Shown here in pieces: positions 53,301 through 62,845 of a stretch of DNA of 64,000 nt. A model generated the notes under the pieces. The model worked only from the letters and a program-made list of their open reading frames with translations. It was not told the origin of the DNA and searched no databases. Position 1 is the first letter of the stretch. Each line of letters opens with the position of its first letter. Source of the DNA: Oscillospiraceae bacterium (GTDB lineage: Bacteria > Bacillota > Clostridia > Oscillospirales > Acutalibacteraceae); contig JAKVOA010000001.1 in NCBI GenBank assembly GCA_022483045.1, positions 643,750 through 707,749 of the forward strand. Direction: 5' to 3'. A program made the position numbers and the translations under genes.

Positions 53301-53630
53301 TATTCTGGCAGCCGCTATAATTGGAAACTGATTCGCAGCTTTGCCTGCACCAATGGAGCGCCTGCGACACCGACCATTAAAGGTACGTTCCACACGCAGT
53401 CCCGCGGGTATTATTTTGATTCCGGTGTGGCGCGCTGCTTCTACTACACCCAGATTTACGGTGGCTATATGTTCCACTCTGTACTGTACAGCCAAACGCC
53501 TACACCGACCACAATCATTGATGGCCGCTTAGGGCAGGCACTGTCTCATGGATGCGTCCGCTTAGCACTGGATAACGCAAAGTGGATTAACAAAAGTATT
53601 CCTTTGGGCACTACTGTAGTGATTTACTAA
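50391..53630 (+). CDS. Secreted Ig-like-repeat protein with YkuD L,D-transpeptidase domain, interrupted by one in-frame TAG
   Basis: One 1,079-codon frame with a single TAG at 50607-50609 (codon 73). Before the TAG are a signal peptide (KKKACTSLLLTAMVTV, cleavage near VHAAG) and a Ser/Ala/Gln linker. After it come about ten Ig-like repeats of roughly 85 residues, most opening D-T-x-S-Y-T-F and G-Q-Q/E-Y-T. From repeat 2 on, two variants alternate (ADT-type with LIRT, CDT-type with GQEYTML). The last 130 residues are a YkuD domain with the catalytic SHGCVRLA motif, which makes 3-3 cross-links in peptidoglycan or anchors proteins. The TAG would uncouple secretion from the enzyme. GGAAAGGAG precedes the ATG at 50391. 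Confidence 0.85.
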
Positions 53631-53659
53631 GAAATACATAAAAATGGAATAAGAAAAAT

Positions 53660-53690
53660 GGCACTGCAGAATTTGCAGTGCCGTTTTTTA
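53660..53690 (+). terminator. Terminator after the L,D-transpeptidase gene
   Basis: A perfect GGCACTGCA / TGCAGTGCC stem with a 5-base loop and six T. Confidence 0.93.
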
Positions 53691-53782
53691 TGTGAATTTT
53701 CATAAAGCAGTCAACTTTTGGCATTGTGTTTTGCGCATCACGCTGCTCAGACCAATGGCCCGCAGCATGACACGGTGAAACT

Positions 53783-54946
53783 TTAAAGCGCCTGCAGACG
53801 TTTGACCGCGGCAGGAATGCAGGAAAGCATGCGTTCAATTTCTGCAGGGGTATTTTGTACCCCAAGCGAAAAGCGCAGAGAACTGCGTGCCAATTTGTCG
53901 CTCAGGCCAATGGCCCGCAGCACATGGCTGGGGTCGATGCTGCCGGCAGTGCAGGCAGAGCCGGAAGAAGCACAGATGCCCACCTGGTCAAGCATTAGAA
54001 GCAGAGCTTCGCCATCAATGCCCGGCAGGCACAGGTTTAGGTGGCCCGGCAGACGGCGGGTACCGCCGTTTCGAAAGCTGCCGGGAATGGCGGCCAGCAG
54101 GCCATTTTCCAACTGGTTGCGCAGGGAAGAAATGCGTACGGCATCCGCCGGTAAAGAGTCCGTTCGTTCTTTGAGCGCTGCAGCCATGCCCACAATTCCT
54201 GCGACGTTTTCGGTGCCGCCGCGTTTTCCCTGCTCTTGCGCACCGCCGTGCAGCAGCGGGGCAGGGTGGAGACCACGGCGGATATACAAGACACCAGTGC
54301 CCTTTGGGCCGCCAAATTTGTGTGCCGAAAGCGAGAGCAGGTCAATTCTCTCTTGATGTACGTGAATCGGTAGATGTCCCGCTGCCTGCACCGCATCCGT
54401 GTGAAACGGCACCTGTGCCGCGCGGCATACAGCAGCCACCTCATCGATCGGCTGAATCGTTCCAAGTTCATTGTTGGCATACATAATGCTGACCAGCGCC
54501 GTGTCAGGCGTAAGAGCCGCGCGCAGCTCCTCAGGACACACATAGCCGTCTTTATGCACAGGCAGGTATGTTACAGAAAAGCCCGGCAGAGCTGCACAAG
54601 TGTGCAAAACCGCGTGGTGTTCAAAGGCAGAGGTGACAATGCGGTGACAGCCGCTCTTTGCCCGCTGCTGTGCCATGCCATTTATGGCCCAGTTGTCGCT
54701 TTCTGTACCGCAGGAGGTAAAATAAATTTCTTCCGGGTCAGCGCCCAGGCAGGCGGCAATGCAGTCACGTGCCTGCTCAACAGCTTTGCGCGTGCGGCGG
54801 CCTAAGCTATACAGGGCAGAGGCGTTTCCATAGTCCTCAGTTAAGTATGGAAGCATGGCCGATAGTGCTGCTTTAGAGAGCGGCGTTGTTGCGGCGTTAT
54901 CGGCGTAAATCACATTCCGTATTTCGTTTTTCAAATGCTGTTTCAT
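53783..54946 (-). CDS. Cysteine desulfurase (NifS/IscS type)
   Basis: A PLP enzyme that removes sulfur from cysteine for Fe-S clusters or tRNA thiolation. The 387 residues begin at the ATG at 54946, overlapping the end of rnhA by 4 bases. [15 protein letters not shown] opens the fold. The PLP lysine is in [17 protein letters not shown], and the active-site cysteine is in [11 protein letters not shown], the short-loop form of group I. No IscU or ThiI gene follows. It could supply sulfur to the TtcA-like enzyme of this window (inference). Confidence 0.9.
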   Translation of the reverse strand: MKQHLKNEIRNVIYADNAATTPLSKAALSAMLPYLTEDYGNASALYSLGRRTRKAVEQARDCIAACLGADPEEIYFTSCGTESDNWAINGMAQQRAKSGCHRIVTSAFEHHAVLHTCAALPGFSVTYLPVHKDGYVCPEELRAALTPDTALVSIMYANNELGTIQPIDEVAAVCRAAQVPFHTDAVQAAGHLPIHVHQERIDLLSLSAHKFGGPKGTGVLYIRRGLHPAPLLHGGAQEQGKRGGTENVAGIVGMAAALKERTDSLPADAVRISSLRNQLENGLLAAIPGSFRNGGTRRLPGHLNLCLPGIDGEALLLMLDQVGICASSGSACTAGSIDPSHVLRAIGLSDKLARSSLRFSLGVQNTPAEIERMLSCIPAAVKRLQAL

Positions 54947-55386
54947 TCCTTTTTTATGCGCATCCACTGCGAAACGGCCAGTTTGTCGCAGCGCTCGTTT
55001 TCCGGGTGGCCGGCGTGGCCCTTTACCCACACAAACTTGACTTTATGCCGCTGCAGAAGAGGCAGCAGCTGCTGCCATAGGTCGCGGTTCAGAGCGGGTT
55101 TGCCATCGGCTTTTTTCCAGCCGCGCCGCTGCCAGGCGGCGAGCCAGCCTTTGGCGACAGCATCGCACACATAGCGGCTGTCAGTAGTCAGTGTGACCTC
55201 ACAGGGTTCTTTCAGGCAGGTCAGCGCCTGTATGACTGCGGTCAACTCCATGCGGTTGTTGGTTGTCTCAGCTTCGCCGCCGCTTATCTCTTTTTCTGCC
55301 ATTTTATAGCGCAGCACAGCGCCCCAGCCACCCGGGCCCGGGTTTCCGGAACAGGCGCCGTCAGTAAAAATATCCAAATGCTTCAT
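54943..55386 (-). CDS. rnhA: Ribonuclease HI
   Basis: Degrades RNA in RNA-DNA hybrids. The 147 residues carry the four catalytic acids: Asp in [17 protein letters not shown], Glu in [10 protein letters not shown], Asp in LTTDSRYV, and Asp in NERCDKLA. The basic handle region [13 protein letters not shown] is present, as in E. coli RNase HI. It is translationally coupled to the cysteine desulfurase gene by the ATGA overlap. Confidence 0.95.
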   Translation of the reverse strand: MKHLDIFTDGACSGNPGPGGWGAVLRYKMAEKEISGGEAETTNNRMELTAVIQALTCLKEPCEVTLTTDSRYVCDAVAKGWLAAWQRRGWKKADGKPALNRDLWQQLLPLLQRHKVKFVWVKGHAGHPENERCDKLAVSQWMRIKKE

Positions 55387-55491
55387 AGCTGCAAACTGCC
55401 TTTCCTTTTTTGTATGATTCTTTTAGTATAACACAGCAGCAAGTCCGTTTCCAGCGAAAAAGGGAGCCAGGCACCGCCACAAAACGTGCAT

Positions 55492-55535
55492 AAAAAACGG
55501 CTCGCAGCCGAAAGTGTGTTTCGGGCGAACCGCTT
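55492..55535 (-). terminator. Terminator after rex
   Basis: On the minus strand CGGTTCGCCCGAAA faces TTTCGGCTGCGAGCCG and runs into six T. Confidence 0.85.
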
Positions 55536-55548
55536 TGATGTATCAGCA

Positions 55549-56208
55549 TTATTTTACAGGCTTTTTTACGGGCTTTTTCTGGTTGCTGATTTGGTAGCAC
55601 AGGGTCAACAGACTGTCATTTAGGTGCACGTTTTCAACTACAGCATCCGGATACTTCATGGAAATGTCATAGTGGCTGAAATTCCAGTAATTGCGAATGC
55701 CAAGCGCGTATAGGCGTTCAACGGTTTCCTTCATGGCCGAGCGCGGAATGCACAGAATAGCCATTTCCGGCAGATGTTTCTGATAAAACTCATCAAAAAG
55801 CTGCGTATCCAGTACTTCAATACCATTGATTACGCTGCCAATTTTTGCGGGGTCGTTGTCAAAAATTCCGGTCAAATGAAACCCGAGTTCTTCAAAATCC
55901 ATGTGTGCTGCAATGGCGTGGCCGATGTTTCCGGCACCGAAAATAACGGTGCGGTAGCGGTGCTCAATTCCCAGAATGATTCCAATTTCCTGCGCCAGCT
56001 GATGTACCATATAGCCGTAGCCCTGCTGCCCAAAACCGCCGAAGCAGTTTAGGTCCTGCCGAATTTGGGAGGCGGTCAGTCCCAGCCGAGCTGAAAGTTC
56101 TGTTGAGGAAATACGGGTTACGCCGTCGCGGTCCAGCTGATTTAAAAAGCGGTAGTAGCGTGGCAGCCGCCGAATGACGGACATGGAAATTTTAGAGCGT
56201 TTTGGCAT
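55549..56208 (-). CDS. rex: Redox-sensing transcriptional repressor Rex
   Basis: Represses fermentation genes and is released by a high NADH/NAD ratio. The 219 residues consist of a winged helix (SVIRRLPRYYRFLNQL, then SSTELSARLGLTASQIRQDLN) and a Rossmann NADH domain (VIFGAGNIGHAIAAH). The C-terminal swapped helix (IRNYWNFSHYDI) is typical. The ATG at 56208 is the family start; 24 more upstream codons are open but not conserved. Likely targets elsewhere include alcohol dehydrogenase genes; no clear Rex site was found before the one in this window. Confidence 0.94.
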   Translation of the reverse strand: MPKRSKISMSVIRRLPRYYRFLNQLDRDGVTRISSTELSARLGLTASQIRQDLNCFGGFGQQGYGYMVHQLAQEIGIILGIEHRYRTVIFGAGNIGHAIAAHMDFEELGFHLTGIFDNDPAKIGSVINGIEVLDTQLFDEFYQKHLPEMAILCIPRSAMKETVERLYALGIRNYWNFSHYDISMKYPDAVVENVHLNDSLLTLCYQISNQKKPVKKPVK

Positions 56209-56301
56209 GTTGCATTCACCTTCTTTCTGCAGGCAGCGGCCTGTTGCCCCAAATGATTTATTGCATAAAACAGAATGCATAAAAAGAATTTTGCAGGTGC
56301 T

Positions 56302-57510
56302 TTACAGCATTGGCTGCAGGCGGGTGTTGACTGCCTGTAAAAACTCTTCTGTACCCACTTTTTCTTTGTGACGCAGGGTAGACAGCAGGTACATGTCGCC
56401 GGTCATCACGCCGTCTTCAATGGTCTGGATAGAGGCCTTTTCCAGCTTTTCTGCAAAAGAGATAAGGTCGGGCAGGCAATCTATTTCGCCGCGCTTTTTC
56501 AGCGCGCCGGTCCAAGCAAACAGAGTGGCAATGCTGTTGGTACTGGTCGGCTCGCCCTTCAGGTATTTGTAGTAATGCCGCTGCACAGTGCCGTGTGCGG
56601 CCTCGTACTCATACACACCAGTGGGGGAAACCAGCACACTGGTCATCATGGCAAGGCTGCCGAAAGCTGTGGCAACCATGTCGCTCATCACGTCGCCATC
56701 GTAGTTTTTGCAGGCCCAGATAAAGCCGCCGTTGCTGCGGATTACGCGCGCGACCGCGTCATCAATCAGGGTGTAGAAATAGGTAATGCCAAGTGCGTCA
56801 AACTTTTCCTTGTATTCTTTATCAAAGATTTCCTGGAAAATATCTTTGAAGCGGTGGTCATAAATTTTAGAAATAGTGTCTTTCGAGGCAAACCAAAGGT
56901 CCTGCTTGGTTGCCAGGGCGTAGTTAAAGCAGGCGTGCGCGAAAGAGGCAATGGAAGCATCCAAGTTGTGCATACCCTGCACTACGCCGGCACCGTCAAA
57001 GTCGTGAATGGTCTTGCGGGTCTCTTTGCCGTCTTTGTCGGTGACTACCAGCTCTGCTTTTGCGCCGGCCGGTACAGTCAGCTCTACATTCCGGTACAAA
57101 TCCCCGTACGCATGGCGGGCAATGGTGATCGGCTTTTTCCAGTTTGGCAGAAAAGGCGTCACGCCCTTTACCAGAATCGGTGCACGGAAAACCGTTCCAT
57201 CCAAAATTGCGCGGATGGTGCCGTTGGGGCTTTTCCACATCTGGTGCAGGCCATATTCCTCTACGCGGGCTGCATTTGGTGTGATAGTGGCGCATTTTAC
57301 ACCAACACCGTACTTCTTAGTGGCCTCGGCGGCCTCTATCGTTACGTGGTCCTGCGTTTCATCGCGATGCTTAAGGCCCAAGTCGTAGTATTCGGTCTTT
57401 AAGTCGATGTAAGGGGTCAGCAGGATATCTTTAATCATTTTCCAAATGATGCGGGTCATTTCGTCGCCGTCCATTTCAACGAGCGGCGTCTTCATTTGAA
57501 TCTTTTCCAT
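56302..57510 (-). CDS. icd: NADP-dependent isocitrate dehydrogenase
   Basis: Oxidatively decarboxylates isocitrate to 2-oxoglutarate. The 402 residues are of the eukaryote-like dimeric type: [19 protein letters not shown] at the start, [45 protein letters not shown] and [18 protein letters not shown]. The AGGAGG site precedes the ATG at 57510. With aconitase upstream it provides 2-oxoglutarate for glutamate synthesis, as in strict anaerobes with a partial cycle. Citrate synthase is not in the window. Confidence 0.95.
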   Translation of the reverse strand: MEKIQMKTPLVEMDGDEMTRIIWKMIKDILLTPYIDLKTEYYDLGLKHRDETQDHVTIEAAEATKKYGVGVKCATITPNAARVEEYGLHQMWKSPNGTIRAILDGTVFRAPILVKGVTPFLPNWKKPITIARHAYGDLYRNVELTVPAGAKAELVVTDKDGKETRKTIHDFDGAGVVQGMHNLDASIASFAHACFNYALATKQDLWFASKDTISKIYDHRFKDIFQEIFDKEYKEKFDALGITYFYTLIDDAVARVIRSNGGFIWACKNYDGDVMSDMVATAFGSLAMMTSVLVSPTGVYEYEAAHGTVQRHYYKYLKGEPTSTNSIATLFAWTGALKKRGEIDCLPDLISFAEKLEKASIQTIEDGVMTGDMYLLSTLRHKEKVGTEEFLQAVNTRLQPML

Positions 57511-57548
57511 GAGTACCTCCTAAATATACAATTCGTTTTGTCGCAGTT

Positions 57549-58304
57549 TCAAGTAAAAACCGAATAGCGCAGAAATCCTAGCACGAGCAGATGCGCCGGA
57601 TAAAAAACATAGAAAAACCATTTGTGAAAAGCTGGGTGTTTTTCGCCGCCGCGTTTGCCGCTGTAGCGGGAAAGCGGCAGCAGTGCCAGTAAGACGCTCA
57701 GCTGCATTACAAAATACAGAAGCATGTGTACGCCGGCGGAGCTGCGTGCTGCAAGGGAAACGGCTGTAAACAGGGCAGCCGCCGAAAAATAGAGTGCCTG
57801 CCTGCGAAAGTTACCGTGCCATTTCCAGAAAATCAGGGTAAATAGAACACTGTAAACCGGCCAGTCGCCCACTGTGGTTGCCAGCATGCAGCCGGCAGCA
57901 GCCAGCACCTTGAGCGGCAGGTTTGGCAGCCTGTCGCAGGCAAGCACCGCCAGCAGTGAAAAGAACAGCGACCAAATCATACCGGGCTTCAGCGCAACAG
58001 TACCCGGACCCATCTCAAAGTAGGTAAAACAGGGCCATGAAAGCAGAGCAAATACGCCCAGCCGCAGCAGGTAGCGGCGGATGTCGTGCGTATGCAGATA
58101 ACCCTCGGCCAAAAAGAAGCACATACACGGCGCGGTGATGCGACCCAAGGCATGCATGACAAAGCCAAGCGGGGAAAAGGTGGGGACAAACGCCCACGCA
58201 ATGTGGTCGGCCAGCATACACACAATGGCAAAATATTTGACTGCACAGGCAGAGATACCGCCCACAGAGCCGCGGCGGGGCGGGGCAGTACGACTGTTAT
58301 CCAT
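57549..58304 (-). CDS. TraX-family membrane protein
   Basis: A 251-residue integral membrane protein with about seven hydrophobic helices. The TraX-family segment is KYFAIVCMLADHIAWAF, followed by LGRITAPCMCFFLAEGYLHT, near the N-terminus. TraX of plasmid F acetylates pilin, but chromosomal members in Firmicutes are uncharacterised membrane acyltransferase-like proteins. It lies 5 bases after the acn stop and 38 bases before icd, so it sits inside the aconitase-isocitrate dehydrogenase cluster. The reason for that placement is unknown. Confidence 0.85.
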   Translation of the reverse strand: MDNSRTAPPRRGSVGGISACAVKYFAIVCMLADHIAWAFVPTFSPLGFVMHALGRITAPCMCFFLAEGYLHTHDIRRYLLRLGVFALLSWPCFTYFEMGPGTVALKPGMIWSLFFSLLAVLACDRLPNLPLKVLAAAGCMLATTVGDWPVYSVLFTLIFWKWHGNFRRQALYFSAAALFTAVSLAARSSAGVHMLLYFVMQLSVLLALLPLSRYSGKRGGEKHPAFHKWFFYVFYPAHLLVLGFLRYSVFT

Positions 58305-58309
58305 AAATC

Positions 58310-60247
58310 TTATTTCTGATGCTTTGCTTTGGTGTAGTTCAGCAGGCCGCCAGCTAAAATCATCTTCTGCTGACGTGCGGTCAGCGGAGCTTCCGCTTTA
58401 AATGTAAAGCCTTTGGTTTTATCCGAAACAGTTACGATCAGGCCGTTTTCCAGTTCCGTACGAATATCCGGCAGAGAGAGCTCGTCCATCTGGTCGATGC
58501 GGTCATAGTCCTTTTCGTCGCGGAACACCAGCGGAACGATGCCAGCGTTGACCAGATTTGCACAGTGAATGCGGGCAAAGCTTTTTACTAGTACCGCCTT
58601 AATGCCTAGATACAGCGGCACCAATGCCGCGTGCTCACGGGAAGAACCCTGTCCGTAGTTCTGCCCGCCTACAATGATGCCTTTTTTGTATTTGCGTGCC
58701 CGTTCCGGGAACTCCGGGTCACAGACCGTAAAACAGAAATTGGAAAGGTAGGGGATGTTGCTGCGGTAAGGCAGAATCTTTGCGCCGGCCGGCATAATAT
58801 GGTCGGTTGTAATATTGTCACCGACTTTTAACAGCGCTTTGGCGTCTACAGAAGCTTCCAGTGGGACAGTTGACGGGAAAGGCTTGATGTTTGGTCCGCG
58901 CAGAATTTTTACATTCTTTGCGTCTTCCGGGGAGGCAGGCGCAATGACCATGTTATCGTTGATTAAGAAAGTCTTTGGCATAGCAATCGCGTTTTCTTCG
59001 CCCATGGTGCGCGGGTCGGTCAGTACGCCGGCTAGTGCGCTTGCCGCGGCGGTTTCCGGGCTGACAAGGTAGATCTGCCCGTCCTTTGTACCGGAGCGTC
59101 CCTCAAAGTTGCGGTTAAACGTGCGCAGAGAGATGCCGGCACTGTTGGGGGACTGCCCCATGCCGATGCACGGCCCGCAGGCACATTCCAGTACGCGCGC
59201 GCCTGCGCCGATAATGTCGCCCAATGCACCGTTCTTAGCCAGCATATTGTAAACCTGCTTGCTGCCAGGGGCAACGGCAAGGCTCACATTGTCGGCAACG
59301 GTTTTGCCCTTAAAGATAGAGGCAACACGCATCATGTCCAGGTAAGAGGAATTGGTGCAGGAGCCGATGCAGACCTGGTCAATCTTCATGCCGGCCAGTT
59401 CGCGTACAGTGCGCACTTTGTCCGGGCTGTGCGGGCAGGCGGCCATTGGCTCCAAAGAGGAAAGGTCAATGGTGATTTCTTCATCGTATACCGCATCCGG
59501 GTCAGAGGCGAGCGGCTTCCAGTCCGCTTCGCGGCCCTGTGCAGCCAAAAATTCCCGTGTAACCTCGTCGCTCGGGAAGATACTGGTTGTCGCGCCAAGC
59601 TCGGCACCCATGTTGGTAATAGTTGCGCGTTCCGGCACAGTCAGAGTAGCGACGCCTTCGCCGGCGTACTCCACAATTTTGCCCACGCCGCCTTTTACGG
59701 TGAGTACCTGCAACACTTTTAAGATGACGTCTTTCGCGCTGACCCAGGCGGGCAGCTTTCCGGTCAGATTAACGCGCAGCATTTTCGGCATATTGATATG
59801 ATAGGCGCCGCCGCCCATTGCCACGGCCACATCCAGTCCGCCGGCACCGATAGCCAGCATGCCAATGCCGCCGCCGGTTGGGGTGTGGCTGTCAGAGCCA
59901 ATAAGCGTTTTGCCGGGAATACCAAAACGCTCCAGGTGCACCTGGTGGCAGATACCGTTGCCCGGGCGTGAAAACCAGATGCCGTGCTTTTTGGCGATAC
60001 TCTGAATAAAGCGGTGGTCATCGGCATTTTCAAAGCCGGTCTGCAGGGTGTTGTGGTCAATGTAGGCCACACTTTTTTCTGTTTTTACGCGGTCAATTCC
60101 CATTGCTTCAAACTCCAGATAAGCCATGGTACCGGTGGCATCCTGGGTGAGTGTCTGGTCAATTTTCAGGCCGATATCACTGCCGACAGTCATACTGCCG
60201 GAAACGAGATGTTCTTTGATAATTTTCTGCGCAATCGTCAGGCCCAT
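58310..60247 (-). CDS. acn: Aconitate hydratase
   Basis: Interconverts citrate and isocitrate with a 4Fe-4S cluster. The 645 residues show the cluster cysteines in GSCTNSSYLDM and CACGPCIGMGQSPNS, the substrate residues in SDSHTPTGGGIGM, and the C-terminal swivel-domain GGQNYGQGSSREHAAL. The length is that of the short mitochondrial-like form common in Clostridia. It is the first gene of the acn-traX-icd cluster. GGGGGATC precedes the ATG. Confidence 0.94.
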   Translation of the reverse strand: MGLTIAQKIIKEHLVSGSMTVGSDIGLKIDQTLTQDATGTMAYLEFEAMGIDRVKTEKSVAYIDHNTLQTGFENADDHRFIQSIAKKHGIWFSRPGNGICHQVHLERFGIPGKTLIGSDSHTPTGGGIGMLAIGAGGLDVAVAMGGGAYHINMPKMLRVNLTGKLPAWVSAKDVILKVLQVLTVKGGVGKIVEYAGEGVATLTVPERATITNMGAELGATTSIFPSDEVTREFLAAQGREADWKPLASDPDAVYDEEITIDLSSLEPMAACPHSPDKVRTVRELAGMKIDQVCIGSCTNSSYLDMMRVASIFKGKTVADNVSLAVAPGSKQVYNMLAKNGALGDIIGAGARVLECACGPCIGMGQSPNSAGISLRTFNRNFEGRSGTKDGQIYLVSPETAAASALAGVLTDPRTMGEENAIAMPKTFLINDNMVIAPASPEDAKNVKILRGPNIKPFPSTVPLEASVDAKALLKVGDNITTDHIMPAGAKILPYRSNIPYLSNFCFTVCDPEFPERARKYKKGIIVGGQNYGQGSSREHAALVPLYLGIKAVLVKSFARIHCANLVNAGIVPLVFRDEKDYDRIDQMDELSLPDIRTELENGLIVTVSDKTKGFTFKAEAPLTARQQKMILAGGLLNYTKAKHQK

Positions 60248-60384
60248 AGAAAGATCCCCCTTTGTGTTTCACGCACAGCCCCGGTGTCAAAAGCGCCCGG
60301 GAGCCGCTGACGCGGCCAAAGCATTTTTACGGAATGTGTATTTCTATACAATTATTAAGTATAAAATCACCTCTTATTATCCAC

Positions 60385-60420
60385 AAAAAAGGCCGCTTTG
60401 TCAATCCATTCACAAAGCGG
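60385..60420 (-). terminator. Terminator-like hairpin upstream of acn
   Basis: CCGCTTTGT / ACAAAGCGG is a perfect 9-base-pair stem. On the minus strand it is followed by CC and six T. It may block transcription from the infC side or attenuate acn. Confidence 0.6.
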
Positions 60421-60506
60421 AAACGCCCCCAAAGCAAAAATTTCCCCGCAGCCCGCCGCTAAAAAAGAGAAAAACCGAAAAAGCGGCAAAGCAGCTTCTT
60501 TTGTAC

Positions 60507-60534
60507 TTGACATCTTCTACAGCTGTGTTATAAT
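60507..60534 (+). promoter_or_regulatory. Promoter of infC-rpmI-rplT
   Basis: TTGACA and TATAAT are perfect hexamers, 16 bases apart. Confidence 0.8.
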
Positions 60535-60540
60535 AACTTA

Positions 60541-60677
60541 GTCAAAACAAAGCGGGGCAGTTCTGCCCACACCTAAGCGGTGCCGTCCGCCTTGGGTCAA
60601 TATCTCGATCCGAACCTTTTGGGGATTGTTGTGTTGCGCGCGGGCGGAAGTTTCTGCCTGCGCGTTATTTGTTTTTA
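60541..60677 (+). ncRNA. L20-type leader of the infC operon
   Basis: A structured leader between the promoter and infC. It contains several GC-rich helices and ends in a terminator hairpin (60636-60664) formed by GCGCGCGGGCGG and CTGCCTGCGCG, with a T-rich tail. Position and shape match the leader where ribosomal protein L20 represses this operon in Firmicutes. Confidence 0.7.
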
Positions 60678-60713
60678 TGAAAACAGACTGTCTTTTTGTG
60701 GAGGTGCTTAACA

Positions 60714-61280
60714 ATTAGCAACAGGGAACTGCAGATCAATGACGATATCCGCGACCGCGAGGTCCGCGTTGTCGACGCAGAGGGCAACCAGATGGGCATT
60801 ATGCCGGCTGCCGAGGCACGCAGGCTTGCTTATTCCAGGGACCTGGATTTAGTCAAAATAGCGCCGCAGGCAAAACCGCCTGTGTGCAAGCTGATTGACT
60901 ATGGCAAATATCGTTTTGAGCAGGCAAAGCGGGAAAAAGAGTCCCGTAAAAATCAGCATATTGTCGAAATTAAAGAAGTGCGCCTGTCTTTAAATATTGA
61001 CACGCATGATTTCGACACTAAGGTAAACCACGCCATCCGCTTTCTGAAAGAGGGCAATAAGGTTAAGGCCTCCATTCGCTTCCGCGGCCGTGAAATGGGC
61101 CACCCTGAGCAGGGCTATACCATTATGAAAAAATTTGCCGAGACTTTGACAGAATATGCCAGCGTAGAAAAGCCTGCTAAGCTGGAGGGGCGCAATATGC
61201 TGATGTTCCTTGCCGCAAAACCGGCCGCCGCAAAGACTGCAAAGGCCCCAAGCGGCAAGCCGCAGAAAGCAGCTGACTAA
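60714..61280 (+). CDS. infC: Translation initiation factor IF-3
   Basis: Keeps 30S subunits free and checks the initiator codon. The 188 residues read ISNRELQINDDIRDREVRVVD (first 20 after the start are the family N-terminus), then AKPPVCKLIDYGKYRFEQAKR and KVKASIRFRGREMGH. No ATG or GTG is available at the family start. ATT at 60714 lies 8 bases after GGAGGT, so the gene should begin with AUU, the rare start codon through which IF-3 controls its own synthesis. A TTG at 60696 would include the ribosome site. Head of the infC-rpmI-rplT operon. Confidence 0.93.
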   Translation: MSNRELQINDDIRDREVRVVDAEGNQMGIMPAAEARRLAYSRDLDLVKIAPQAKPPVCKLIDYGKYRFEQAKREKESRKNQHIVEIKEVRLSLNIDTHDFDTKVNHAIRFLKEGNKVKASIRFRGREMGHPEQGYTIMKKFAETLTEYASVEKPAKLEGRNMLMFLAAKPAAAKTAKAPSGKPQKAAD

Positions 61281-61319
61281 CAGGGAAAAACCCCAGAAAA
61301 TCAAGGAGGATCCTTTATT

Positions 61320-61523
61320 ATGCCTAAGATCAAAACGCATTCCGGCGCAAAGAAGCGCTTCAAACTCTCTAAAAGCGGAAAAGTTATCCGCTCTCATGCA
61401 AACATGGGCCATTTCCTCAACGGCCATGACAAGGGCGCAAAATTTAAGCGCAATATGCGCGGCACCTGTGTTGCAGACAAAGCCAACACCGCTACTGTAA
61501 AGCGCTTGATTCCTTACAAATAA
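61320..61523 (+). CDS. rpmI: Ribosomal protein L35
   Basis: A 67-residue basic protein of the large subunit: PKIKTHSGAKKRFKLSKSGK, then LIPYK at the end. AAGGAGG lies 10 bases upstream. Second gene of the operon. Length is typical. Confidence 0.97.
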   Translation: MPKIKTHSGAKKRFKLSKSGKVIRSHANMGHFLNGHDKGAKFKRNMRGTCVADKANTATVKRLIPYK

Positions 61524-61599
61524 GCTTTCTTGTTTGTAAAGCAAGCTGTATTTCATTTGTGTTTTTGAGTATTCCCGTGTAATATGGAGGTTATATAAA

Positions 61600-61953
61600 A
61601 TGGCAAGAGTTAAGGGCGCACTCGCTACGCGTAAAAGAAGAAAGAAAGTACTGAAACTGGCCAAGGGCTACTGGGGCAGCAAGAGCCGCCACTTTAAGAT
61701 GGCCAAACAGGCCGTTATGAAGTCCGGCAACTACGCTTTTGCAGGACGCCGTGCCCGCAAGCGTGACTTCCGCCGCCTGTGGATCACCCGTATTTCCGCA
61801 GCCTGCCGTGCGGATGGCATGTCTTATTCCGCTTTCATGAATGGCTTGAAAAAAGCCGGCATTACCCTGAACCGCAAGATGCTTTCTGAAGTTGCTATCA
61901 GCGATGATGCAGCATTCAAGGGCCTTGTCGAGCAGGCTAAAGCAGCTTTATAA
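61600..61953 (+). CDS. rplT: Ribosomal protein L20
   Basis: A 117-residue basic protein that binds 23S rRNA early in assembly and also binds the infC leader to repress its own operon. It opens [20 protein letters not shown] and contains [20 protein letters not shown] and [11 protein letters not shown]. The ribosome site is TGGAGG. It is followed by a strong terminator. Confidence 0.97.
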   Translation: MARVKGALATRKRRKKVLKLAKGYWGSKSRHFKMAKQAVMKSGNYAFAGRRARKRDFRRLWITRISAACRADGMSYSAFMNGLKKAGITLNRKMLSEVAISDDAAFKGLVEQAKAAL

Positions 61954-61965
61954 TTTCGCTTTTTC

Positions 61966-61998
61966 TGCGTCCGGGATTCTTCCGGACGCATATTTTTT
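61966..61998 (+). terminator. Terminator after rplT
   Basis: TGCGTCCGG / CCGGACGCA with a 7-base loop and a run of six T. Confidence 0.9.
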
Positions 61999-62023
61999 AT
62001 TTTGCCGCAGGAGGAGGAGCTTC

Positions 62024-62845
62024 ATGGAACATATCACCAGCCGAAGGAACGAAACCGTGCGCGCCGCGGCCGGGCTGCGCAGCGCTTCTGCGCGGCATGA
62101 GCAGCAGTCTTTTTTGTGTGAGGGCGCTCGCCTGTGCGCAGACGCCGCGTCGAGCGGTCTGCTGATAAAATCTCTGTTTTACACCGAAAAGGCTGCGCAG
62201 AAATACCCGCAGTACCTTGCAGCCGTAAAGGCTTGCCTGCAGGGGGAAGCATACCTGGTGGAGCCCTCTGTCGCGGCGCTCTTGGCCGACACCAAAAGCA
62301 GCCAGGAGATTTTCTGTACCTGTGCTTTTCCGGCGGATGCTTGTGTTTCGCAGGCAGCATTTCTGCAGTGGCCGGCCGCCGGTGCCTGCCTCGCTTTAGA
62401 GCAGCTGCAGGACCCTGCCAATCTGGGTACAGTGCTGCGTACAGCAGAGGCACTGGGCGTTGGTTGTGTCCTGCTGTGCGGTCCCTGCTGTGATCCGTTT
62501 TCGCCCAAAGCCCTGCGCGGCGGCATGGGTGCCGCATTCCGCTTGCCGCTTGTTCGTGTGCCGTCCTTTGTACAGGCTGCCCCAGCTTTTGCAAAGGCAG
62601 GCTGGCAGACCATGGCGGCTGTGCCGGACCACACAGCAGAGCCGATTACCCGGGCCAATTTTTCCCGGCCGACCATCATGGCGGTTGGCAACGAGGGAAA
62701 CGGCCTGCTGCCGGAGACTGCCTCGTCCTGCGCACACCGGGTGACGATCCCCATGCTTGGCCGGGCAGAGTCGCTCAATGCTTCCGCGAGCGCTGCCATT
62801 CTGATGTGGGAAATGATGCGCAGCAGGGGGCAGAGTAATGGATGA
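62024..62845 (+). CDS. SpoU/TrmH-family RNA 2'-O-methyltransferase
   Basis: A 273-residue SPOUT methyltransferase. The N-terminal substrate-binding domain (about 1-105: SFLCEGARLCADA) precedes the knotted catalytic domain with the three motifs QDPANLGTVLRTAEALG, VGNEGNGLLPE and IPMLGRAESLNASASAAI. AGGAGGAGG precedes the ATG at 62024; the frame is open further upstream but only through rplT. RNA target unknown (rRNA, by similarity to RlmB/YsgA types). It overlaps dprA by 8 bases. Confidence 0.9.
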   Translation: MEHITSRRNETVRAAAGLRSASARHEQQSFLCEGARLCADAASSGLLIKSLFYTEKAAQKYPQYLAAVKACLQGEAYLVEPSVAALLADTKSSQEIFCTCAFPADACVSQAAFLQWPAAGACLALEQLQDPANLGTVLRTAEALGVGCVLLCGPCCDPFSPKALRGGMGAAFRLPLVRVPSFVQAAPAFAKAGWQTMAAVPDHTAEPITRANFSRPTIMAVGNEGNGLLPETASSCAHRVTIPMLGRAESLNASASAAILMWEMMRSRGQSNG

